Below are positions 1 through 4,648 of a stretch of DNA of 5,081 bases, piece after piece. Below the pieces are notes generated by a model. That model saw only the letters and a list, made by a program, of their open reading frames with translations. It was not told where the DNA came from and searched no databases. Numbering within the stretch: position 1 is the stretch's first letter; each line of letters opens with the position of its first letter. The translations under genes and the position numbers were made by a program. The stretch is from an uncultured bacterium (GTDB lineage Bacteria > Actinomycetota > Actinomycetes > S36-B12): positions 1 through 5,081 of the forward strand of contig CAIVQM010000093.1 of NCBI GenBank assembly GCA_903908025.1, written 5' to 3'.

Positions 1-344
1 CATACGAAGCGGCTGCGGCCGCCGGGCAGCGCCACGACCTCCATCGTTCCGGTGCCCTTCACGACGCTCCCGGTATGCGTCACATCCACTCGGTAGGGCG
101 GGTCCCACCGAGTGATGATCATCGTGTCCCAGAAGCCCGCCGGGCCGGTCCCTGTCCACGCGGCCAGTTCCGAGCCGACACTGGCCCCATCGCCCACGCG
201 CACCTCGACGCGGGTGCCCAGCATCCACCGACCCTGCTCGCTCCACTGACTGAAGGCCGTGAACACCCGTTCGACCGGGGCGTCGATGATGACATCGAGG
301 GCGACGTGCGCCGGAGGTCGGCGAGCAGCGTCAGCGCGCGTCAC
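1..344 (-). CDS. SRPBCC / polyketide-cyclase-like protein, C-terminus cut by window edge
   Basis: The 114 visible codons begin VTRADAARR and soon show ALDVIIDAPVERVFTAFSQW (residues 16-34), the typical opening beta strand and first helix of the START/SRPBCC fold, followed by GRWM, a beta-rich stretch and FWDTMIITRWDPPYRVDVTH (71-90), where the W-x-P-P-Y pattern is usual in the polyketide cyclase/dehydrase subgroup. These proteins form a hydrophobic cavity that binds lipids or other small ligands; the ligand here cannot be told. The GTG at 344-342 is the only usable start near the N-terminus and lies inside the 3' end of the upstream DivIVA-motif gene, overlapping it by 14 bases. I see no good Shine-Dalgarno, so translation is probably coupled to that gene. 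About 30-50 C-terminal residues are expected beyond base 1. Family assignment is firm, function unknown. Confidence 0.85.
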   Translation of the reverse strand, partial: MTRADAARRPPAHVALDVIIDAPVERVFTAFSQWSEQGRWMLGTRVEVRVGDGASVGSELAAWTGTGPAGFWDTMIITRWDPPYRVDVTHTGSVVKGTGTMEVVALPGGRSRFV

Positions 345-585
345 GGGGCCGACGCTGGTCCAGTTCCGCTGACATGGTGTCGATCTGGTCCTGCATGGTG
401 GCCAACTGCGCGTCGACCTCGTCCATCCGGTAGCCGCGAACCACCACATCGAAGGCAGGCGCGCCGTCGATGGTGTCGGGCTTCAGATCGGGCTCGGCTG
501 CGGGCAGGTCGCCGAGCAGCCCGAGCAAGGCGAGGAAACCGGCCCCGAGCACGAGGATGGCGACGATCACGAAGAGCCAGGTCAC
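331..585 (-). CDS. Small membrane-anchored protein with DivIVA-type motif
   Basis: An 84-residue protein with one N-terminal membrane segment (about residues 4-25, V/L/A/G-rich), a short acidic-proline linker, then AFDVVVRGYRMDEVDAQLAT (44-63). The F-x-V-x-x-R-G-Y-x-x-x-E-V-D pattern is the signature found at the start of DivIVA/Wag31 domains. A short helix continues to about residue 77 (QDQIDTMSAELDQ), which could form a brief coiled coil. Full DivIVA proteins are far longer; this is the truncated, membrane-tethered form common in actinobacteria, of unknown function but plausibly at the membrane near growth or division sites (inference). The start is GTG at 585-583, since the same frame has a TGA at 600-598 and no other start between; TGGAA seven bases upstream is a modest ribosome site. 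In M. tuberculosis a similar membrane protein (Rv1209, from memory) lies near dapD/dapE and the LOG gene, which fits this neighbourhood. Confidence 0.8.
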   Translation of the reverse strand: MTWLFVIVAILVLGAGFLALLGLLGDLPAAEPDLKPDTIDGAPAFDVVVRGYRMDEVDAQLATMQDQIDTMSAELDQRRPRDAR

Positions 586-752
586 GGGGACATTCCATCA
601 CGGATAGCCGTAGGGGGCATTGGCGGCAGGCGGCAGGTTCGAGGAAGGTTCGGGTTCCGTCCCTTACGTGACCTGAATCCCATCGGAACGACCTCGCAAC
701 GTCGGGCGCGCAATCTCACCTCGACAGACCCGCACGACTCCAATCCGACACC

Positions 753-758
753 AAGGAG
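753..758 (+). promoter_or_regulatory. Ribosome binding site of the secreted DUF5666-like gene
   Basis: AAGGAG lies six bases before the ATG at 765, a near-ideal Shine-Dalgarno that fixes this start. The rest of the divergent gap (586-752) shows no convincing TAnnnT -10 element on either strand, so I do not place a promoter there. Confidence 0.8.
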
Positions 759-764
759 ATCAAC

Positions 765-1295
765 ATGTCACGCACTCGAACCATCACCCTCACGGTCGGC
801 TCGCTGGCAGCCGGCGCGATTCTCGCGACCGGCATCACGGGCCTGGCGATGGCTGCCGACAGCACCCCGGGCGGCCCCCACGCCGGCCGCCAGCACCTGC
901 CCGGCATGCGGGGTGGTCCCGGTGGCCAGGCCCTGCACGGCGAACTCGTCGTGAAGGCGGCGGACGGGACCATCTCGACGGTGCGCACCATCAACGGCAC
1001 CGTCACCGCCGTGAGCAGCTCGTCCATCACCGTCAAGGCGGATGACGGCTACTCGTCAACATTCAGCGTCGCCGCGACGACCGAGGTGCGCGTGGGAGCC
1101 CCTGACTTCACCCAGGGCCGCCCCGATCCGAGCGCGGTCTCAACGGATGCCATCACCGATGTCACGGTGGGCGGCGTCGCGCATGTCGATGGGACGGTTA
1201 CCGGCTCGACGGCCACCGCGACTGAGGTCCATGCCATGACGGCAGCGGAGGCCGCTGCGATGGAGCAGCAGCGTCTGCAGCCGCAGGCCCGCTAG
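765..1295 (+). CDS. Secreted small protein, probably DUF5666-like
   Basis: A 176-residue exported protein. Residues 1-30 form a signal peptide: basic MSRTRT, a hydrophobic stretch with SLAAGAILATGITGLAM, and an AMA|AD cleavage site. A Gly/Pro/His-rich linker (about 33-58) follows. Residues 59-157 are beta-rich with the pattern HGELVVKAADGTISTVRTIN, GTVTAVSSSSITVKADDG, TTEVRVG, then ITDVTVGGVAHVDGTVTG and ATEVHAM. The order G-x-V-x-x-V-x-x-x-x-I-T-V-x-x-x-D-G, T-x-V, 'D-V-x-x-G-x-x-x-x-V-x-G-x' is typical of DUF5666-type domains, small beta-barrel modules found in secreted proteins and of unknown function. No lipobox cysteine is present, so it is probably released rather than lipid-anchored. 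A short Ala/Gln-rich helix ends the protein. It stands alone on its strand, divergent from the DivIVA-motif gene, and its TAG stop interlocks with the stop of the convergent LOG gene. Export is well supported; the domain name is by pattern only. Confidence 0.82.
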   Translation: MSRTRTITLTVGSLAAGAILATGITGLAMAADSTPGGPHAGRQHLPGMRGGPGGQALHGELVVKAADGTISTVRTINGTVTAVSSSSITVKADDGYSSTFSVAATTEVRVGAPDFTQGRPDPSAVSTDAITDVTVGGVAHVDGTVTGSTATATEVHAMTAAEAAAMEQQRLQPQAR

Positions 1296-1855
1296 GCCGT
1301 CGGCGGGGTCGTGGCCCAGCCACGGGCGATCTCGTGAAGGGCACCCTCGATGTCCTTAGCCCAGTGGACATGGTCCACGGCCCCGCTTCGCACGAAGCCC
1401 CGGTCCACCCAATGGTCGAGAAGGGCGTGCAGGTGGTCGTAGTCGCCCCACGGATCAAGGACGACAACCGGCTTGTGGTGCATGTTCAGGGAGCGCGAGG
1501 TCCAGACCTCGACGAGTTCCTCCAGCGTGCCGATACCGCCCGGGAGGGCGAGGAAGGCGTCGGAGCGCTCATCCATGATGCCCTTGCGCTGTCGCATGTC
1601 GCGGGTGACGATGAACTCGTCGGAGTCGTGGTCGGCGACCTCCATGGCCACCAGTGCATCGGGGATGACCCCGATGGTGTGACCCCCACCGGCCCGGGCC
1701 GCTTGACCCACTTCGCCCATCATCGAGATCGACCCTGCACCGGACACCAGCCCCCAGCCCCGCGCCGCAATGGCCGAGCCGGCCTCCCGGGCGAGGTCCA
1801 GATAGCGCTGGTCGATGGTGAGGCTGGACGAGCAGAACACACAGACGGCGGGCAT
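1292..1855 (-). CDS. LOG-family nucleoside 5'-monophosphate phosphoribohydrolase (TIGR00730 type)
   Basis: A 187-residue single-domain Rossmann-like protein. N-terminal VCVFCSSS (4-11) opens the fold; SGAGSISMMG (38-47) sits where the glycine-rich phosphate loop lies; MRQRK (87-91) and PGGIGTLEE (105-113) are the two hallmark motifs of the LOG family, carrying the conserved Arg, Lys and catalytic Glu. Plant and bacterial LOG proteins release adenine-type bases (cytokinins or AMP-derived) from nucleoside 5'-monophosphates; the natural substrate in most actinobacteria is uncertain, and old 'lysine decarboxylase' labels are wrong. The first loop reads GAG where GGG is usual, and SMMG where many members have GLMG; the mycobacterial member Rv1205 also has a non-GLM form as I recall it. 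There is no Shine-Dalgarno before ATG 1855, but a -10 element fits leaderless transcription. The stop shares CTAG with the convergent gene. Cytoplasmic. Confidence 0.93.
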   Translation of the reverse strand: MPAVCVFCSSSLTIDQRYLDLAREAGSAIAARGWGLVSGAGSISMMGEVGQAARAGGGHTIGVIPDALVAMEVADHDSDEFIVTRDMRQRKGIMDERSDAFLALPGGIGTLEELVEVWTSRSLNMHHKPVVVLDPWGDYDHLHALLDHWVDRGFVRSGAVDHVHWAKDIEGALHEIARGWATTPPTA

Positions 1856-1867
1856 CCCCGAACCCTA
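1856..1867 (-). promoter_or_regulatory. Candidate leaderless promoter -10 element of the LOG gene
   Basis: Read on the minus strand, TAGGGT occupies 1867-1862. Its last T lies seven bases before the A of the ATG at 1855, so a T at -7 puts the transcription start on the start codon itself. The spacer TTCGGG has no Shine-Dalgarno. TAnnnT with this spacing is the known pattern for leaderless genes in mycobacteria and relatives. No clear -35 box is seen 17-18 bases upstream, which is common for this promoter class. Confidence 0.55.
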
Positions 1868-1895
1868 GGTCAGATCCCGATTTGCGCGATGACCT

Positions 1896-1937
1896 ATCTA
1901 GTTGTAGATTCAATCATATAGATGAAACTTCAATCAT
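1896..1937. promoter_or_regulatory. AT-rich promoter/operator region of yceI with direct and inverted repeats
   Basis: This 42-base stretch has 11 G/C (about 26%), in sharp contrast to its surroundings. It holds a direct repeat TTCAATCAT at 1909-1917 and 1929-1937, exactly 20 bases apart or about two helical turns; an inverted repeat ATCTA-GTTG-TAGAT (1896-1909); a second TAGAT at 1919-1923; and TGAA-AC-TTCA (1923-1932). TAGATT at 1905-1910 is a usable -10 for the plus-strand gene. The TTG-N6-CAA pattern at 1902-1913 is the sort of imperfect dyad bound by MarR-type regulators, which are often associated with YceI genes in actinobacteria. The regulator itself is not in the window, so operator function is inferred. 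Confidence 0.5.
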
Positions 1938-1952
1938 CCATCCCGAACCCAT

Positions 1953-1957
1953 AGGAG
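1953..1957 (+). promoter_or_regulatory. Ribosome binding site that decides the yceI start
   Basis: AGGAG five bases before ATG 1963 shows that translation starts there and not at the in-frame ATG at 1882, whose extension would be encoded by the promoter region and lacks family similarity. Confidence 0.85.
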
Positions 1958-1962
1958 CAGCC

Positions 1963-2526
1963 ATGAGCACCCCCACCACCGACCTGACCCTGGCCAATGC
2001 CACCGGCACCTGGGTCATCGACGCCAGCCACACCAGCCTCGCCTTCAGCGCCCGCCATGCAATGGTCGCCAAGGTCCGCGGCAGCTTCGGTGACTACTCC
2101 GGCGCGTTCACGATCGACGGCGCCAACCTCGCTGCTTCGTCCGCCGAGCTCACCATCCAGACCGCCAGCATCGACACCAAGTCCCCCGACCGCGACGGTC
2201 ACCTGAAGTCAGCCGACTTCCTCGACGTCGAGAACTTCCCGACGATCACCTTCGTCTCGACCGCCATCAAGGCCAACGGCAACGACATCGTCGTCACCGG
2301 CGACCTCACCATCCACGGCGTCACCAAGTCGGTCGACGTGGCTTACGAGTTCGTCGGCATCAGCCAGGACCCGTGGGGCAACACCAAGATCGGCTTCGAG
2401 GGCCACACCAAGATCAGCCGCAAGGAGTTCGGCCTGACCTGGAACGCCGCGCTCGAGACCGGCGGAGTGCTCGTCGGTGACGACATCAAGCTGACCCTGG
2501 ACGTCGAGGCCAACAAGCAGGCCTGA
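1963..2526 (+). CDS. YceI-family lipid-binding protein
   Basis: 187 residues from the ATG chosen for its AGGAG site. The full YceI fold is visible in order: WVIDASHTSLAFSARHAMVA (17-36), VRGSFGDYSGAF (38-49), SIDTKSPDRDGHLKSADFLD (69-88), FPTITFVST (92-100), GDLTIHGVTKSV (113-124), GFEGHTKISRKEFGLTWN (144-161) and VGDDIKLTLDVEA (171-183). YceI proteins are extended lipocalin-like beta barrels that bind long isoprenoid or amphiphilic lipids; Gram-negative members are periplasmic, but this one has no signal peptide and is probably cytoplasmic, as is usual in actinobacteria. It is a single-gene unit: divergent from the LOG gene across 107 bases and convergent with dapE. The AT-rich upstream region suggests regulated expression, possibly by a MarR-type repressor encoded elsewhere. 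The ligand is unknown. Length and motifs are complete. Confidence 0.95.
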   Translation: MSTPTTDLTLANATGTWVIDASHTSLAFSARHAMVAKVRGSFGDYSGAFTIDGANLAASSAELTIQTASIDTKSPDRDGHLKSADFLDVENFPTITFVSTAIKANGNDIVVTGDLTIHGVTKSVDVAYEFVGISQDPWGNTKIGFEGHTKISRKEFGLTWNAALETGGVLVGDDIKLTLDVEANKQA

Positions 2527-2543
2527 CCCCCGAAGGACTTCGT

Positions 2544-2600
2544 CGATCTTGAGGTTGGTGGCGGTTCGCGGCCCTGGAAACGCCGCCAACCTCAAGATCG
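2544..2600. repeat. 24-bp near-perfect inverted repeat with 9-base loop; terminator or REP-like element
   Basis: Left arm 2544-2567 (starting CGATCTTGAGGTTGG) and right arm 2577-2600 (ending CCAACCTCAAGATCG) pair at 22 of 24 positions with no gaps. One exception is T2559/G2585, a G-U wobble in RNA, and the other is G2564/A2580. The loop is 2568-2576. It lies 17 bases after the yceI stop and contains the dapE stop codon (2594-2592), so the right arm encodes the last DapE residues. No T-run follows on either side, so it is not a textbook intrinsic terminator, though actinobacterial terminators often lack one. A smaller dyad, CGAAG-GA-CTTCG, lies just left at 2531-2542. A role as a two-way terminator between convergent genes is most likely; a dispersed repeat is the alternative. 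Confidence 0.75.
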
Positions 2601-3668
2601 TGGTGAAAGCCAGGCGCGCATCCGCGTTTCGCAGGACTCGATCTGCGCCAGCGGCACATGCTCGTCGCGCGTGTGCGCCAGCGTCGGATCCCCGGGGCCG
2701 AAGTTGAGAGCCGGGACGCCGAGCGCCGAGAAGCGCGCGACGTCGGTCCAACCGAACTTGGGCCGCGGCGTCTCGCCAATTGCGCGGACGAAGTCGGCAG
2801 CCGCGGGCCGGTCAAGCCCGGGCATCGCTGCCGGGGCAGCGTCAACCACCGCGACCTCGAAGCCGTCAAACACGTTGCGTACGTGAGTGATCGCGTCATC
2901 GAGACCGCGATCGGGTGCGAAGCGGAAGTTGACGGTCACGATGCACGCATCCGGGATGACGTTGCCCGCCACGCCGCCACTGATGCCCACGGCGTTGAGC
3001 CCCTCGCGGTACTCCAGGCCGTCGACGACCGGACGCCGCGGCACATACGCCCGCAGCCGGTCGAGGATCTCTCCCGCCGAGTGGATGGCGTTCGATCCGA
3101 GCCACGACCGCGCACTGTGCGCACGGCTGCCCGACGCCGCAACATCGATGCGCAGTGTGCCCTGGCAGCCGGCCTCGATGCCAGCATCCGACGGCTCCAT
3201 CAGGATCGCCAGGTCGGCCTCGAGCAGCTCCGGGTGGTGGTCGGCGAGCAGTTGAAGACCGTTGAGGCTCGCCTCGATCTCCTCGCACTCGTAGAAGACG
3301 TACGTGACGTCGCGCACGGGAGTATCAACCGTCGCCGCCAGCGACAGCGCGACAGCGACGCCACCCTTCATGTCACAGGCGCCGAGCCCGAACAGCAGAC
3401 CGCCCTCGATGCGATGCGGGAGGTTGCCGTGCTCGGGCACTGTGTCGAGGTGCCCACCGATCAGGACCCGCTCGGCGCGGCCCAGGGTCGTGCGTGCGAC
3501 CACCGTGTTGCCATGCCGCGTCACCGTCAGGTGGGTCACCCGCCTCAGTGCGGCCTCGACCGCATCGGCCAGCGGGGCCTCGTGCCGCGACTCGCTCGGA
3601 ATGTCGACGAGGGTCGCGGTGAGGCGCACTGCTCCCGACGTGAGGTCCAATCCGGGGATCGCGGTCAC
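2592..3668 (-). CDS. dapE: Succinyl-diaminopimelate desuccinylase
   Basis: 358 residues, full length for the actinobacterial DapE branch of the M20 metallopeptidase family. It hydrolyses N-succinyl-LL-diaminopimelate to succinate and LL-diaminopimelate in the lysine/peptidoglycan pathway, in the cytoplasm. Di-zinc site residues are all present: H73 and D75 in GGHLDTVP (71-78), bridging D99 in CDMKGG (98-103), base E129 and ligand E130 in YECEEIE (126-132), E158 in LMEPSD (156-161) and H332 in AHTRDEH (331-337). NVIPD (236-240) belongs to the lid/dimer domain. The GTG at 3668 is taken as start: the protein then begins just before the conserved N-terminal helix and the codon sits at the predicted leaderless transcription start. 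There is no Shine-Dalgarno. It is divergent from dapD by 17 bases. The last residues (PRS and stop) are encoded by the inverted repeat at 2544-2600. Confidence 0.96.
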   Translation of the reverse strand: MTAIPGLDLTSGAVRLTATLVDIPSESRHEAPLADAVEAALRRVTHLTVTRHGNTVVARTTLGRAERVLIGGHLDTVPEHGNLPHRIEGGLLFGLGACDMKGGVAVALSLAATVDTPVRDVTYVFYECEEIEASLNGLQLLADHHPELLEADLAILMEPSDAGIEAGCQGTLRIDVAASGSRAHSARSWLGSNAIHSAGEILDRLRAYVPRRPVVDGLEYREGLNAVGISGGVAGNVIPDACIVTVNFRFAPDRGLDDAITHVRNVFDGFEVAVVDAAPAAMPGLDRPAAADFVRAIGETPRPKFGWTDVARFSALGVPALNFGPGDPTLAHTRDEHVPLAQIESCETRMRAWLSPRS

Positions 3669-3685
3669 GCCGCTACGGTAGCCGC
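3669..3685. promoter_or_regulatory. Shared symmetric bidirectional promoter giving two leaderless mRNAs (dapE and dapD)
   Basis: The whole gap between the two divergent start codons is 17 bases. It centres on GCTAC-G-GTAGC (3672-3682), a perfect dyad about base 3677. On the plus strand TACGGT (3674-3679) is a TAnnnT -10 whose final T is at -7 from the A of the dapD ATG at 3686. On the minus strand TACCGT (3680-3675) is a TAnnnT -10 whose final T is at -7 from the G of the dapE GTG at 3668. Both start codons lie exactly nine bases from the centre. Neither side has a Shine-Dalgarno, and any -35 contacts must fall inside the opposite gene. Sequence geometry is seen; promoter activity is inferred. 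Confidence 0.7.
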
Positions 3686-4636
3686 ATGACGACTGACGCT
3701 GCTGCAGGCCCGACGGTCACCGGCGGGGCATCGGGGCTCGGCCTGGCCACCTTCGACGGCGACGCCATCCTCGACGTCTGGTATCCCGCCCCATCCCTCG
3801 GCACCGATCCCCTCGATGTGCCCAGCCTCGACTCGGGAATCGACTCCGACACGGCACGCGGCGTCACCGTCCGCTCCATTGTCACGGTCATCGACGACCT
3901 GCAGGCCCCGCCCGCCGACACCGCCGACGCCTACCTGCGCCTGCACCTGCTGTCGCACCGACTGGTGCTCCCTCGTTCGATCAACCTCGACGGCATCTTC
4001 GGCGTCCTGCCGATCGTGGCGTGGACCAACGTCGGCGCCGTCGCGGCCGACAGGGTCACGGAGACCCGTCTGCACCTTCGCCGCAAGGGTCAGCAACTGG
4101 TGATCTTCGGCGTCGATCGCTTCCCGCGCATGGTCGACTACGTCGTGCCGTCCGGCGTGCGCATCGCCGACGCCGACAGGGTGCGCCTCGGTGCCTACCT
4201 GGCGCCCGGCACCGTCGTCATGCACGAGGGCTTCGTCAACTTCAATGCCGGCACGATGGGCACGTCGATGGTGGAAGGCCGCATCTCCGCCGGCGTCATC
4301 GTCGGCGATGGCTCGGATGTCGGTGGCGGCGCCTCGATCATGGGCACCCTCTCCGGCGGCGGTACTCAGGTCATCAGCATCGGCACCGGCTGTCTCATCG
4401 GCGCGAATGCGGGCGTCGGCCTGTCGCTCGGCGACAACTGCATCGTCGAAGCAGGGCTGTACGTCACCGCAGGGTCGAAGGTGACGCTGCCCGACGGCAC
4501 CGTGGCCAAGGCCAGCGAGGTATCGGGCACCGACAACCTGCTCTTTCGCCGCAACTCGCAGTCGGGCGCGATTGAGGTCGTTCAGCGCACCGGCACGTGG
4601 GGCGGCCTGAACTCCGCCCTGCACGCCACCGACTAA
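3686..4636 (+). CDS. dapD: 2,3,4,5-tetrahydropyridine-2,6-dicarboxylate N-succinyltransferase
   Basis: 316 residues, normal for the actinobacterial DapD type. The enzyme transfers succinyl from succinyl-CoA to tetrahydrodipicolinate, opening the succinylase branch toward meso-diaminopimelate and lysine, and acts as a cytoplasmic trimer. The N-terminal domain includes AYLRLHLLSHRLVLPRSIN (82-100) and FGVLPIVAWTN (105-115). Residues about 141-275 form the left-handed beta helix of hexapeptide repeats, with RFPRMVDYVVPSGVRIADAD (145-164), MHEGFVNFNAGT (179-190), SMVEGRISAG (194-203), where E197 corresponds to the catalytic glutamate of the M. tuberculosis enzyme, and VGDGSDVGGGASIMGTLSGG (206-225). 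The C-terminal NLLFRRNSQSGAIEV (284-298) is also conserved. No Shine-Dalgarno precedes ATG 3686; the -10 element in the 17-base gap fits leaderless expression. Its stop lies 12 bases from that of convergent iolD, with no clear terminator between. Confidence 0.97.
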   Translation: MTTDAAAGPTVTGGASGLGLATFDGDAILDVWYPAPSLGTDPLDVPSLDSGIDSDTARGVTVRSIVTVIDDLQAPPADTADAYLRLHLLSHRLVLPRSINLDGIFGVLPIVAWTNVGAVAADRVTETRLHLRRKGQQLVIFGVDRFPRMVDYVVPSGVRIADADRVRLGAYLAPGTVVMHEGFVNFNAGTMGTSMVEGRISAGVIVGDGSDVGGGASIMGTLSGGGTQVISIGTGCLIGANAGVGLSLGDNCIVEAGLYVTAGSKVTLPDGTVAKASEVSGTDNLLFRRNSQSGAIEVVQRTGTWGGLNSALHATD

Positions 4637-4648
4637 CCCTGGTGAGTG

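Noticed and set aside
75..671. Plus-strand open frame opposite the SRPBCC and DivIVA-motif genes
   Set aside because: It is Arg/Pro/Ser-rich with no domain; the minus-strand genes have clear family motifs and a sensible overlap.
685..703. GGAAC as an ECF sigma (SigE/SigH type) -35 box for the secreted-protein gene
   Set aside because: The expected GTT at a 16-20 base spacing is not present.
1334..1921. Plus-strand open frame antisense to the LOG gene
   Set aside because: The minus strand has the LOG hallmark motifs; this frame lacks a ribosome site and recognisable features.
1882..1962. N-terminal extension of YceI from the upstream in-frame ATG at 1882
   Set aside because: The extra residues are encoded by the AT-rich promoter region, and AGGAG sits correctly before ATG 1963, where YceI similarity begins soon after.
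2658..3689. Long open frame antisense to dapE (343 codons)
   Set aside because: It is a high-GC shadow of dapE: the composition is rich in Arg/Asp/Val with no recognisable domain, it has no ribosome site, and the opposite strand has a complete M20 enzyme with all metal ligands.
3665..4624. Long open frame antisense to dapD (319 codons)
   Set aside because: The translation is low-complexity in A/D/G/R/V/H with no fold signature, while the plus strand encodes a full, well-conserved DapD.
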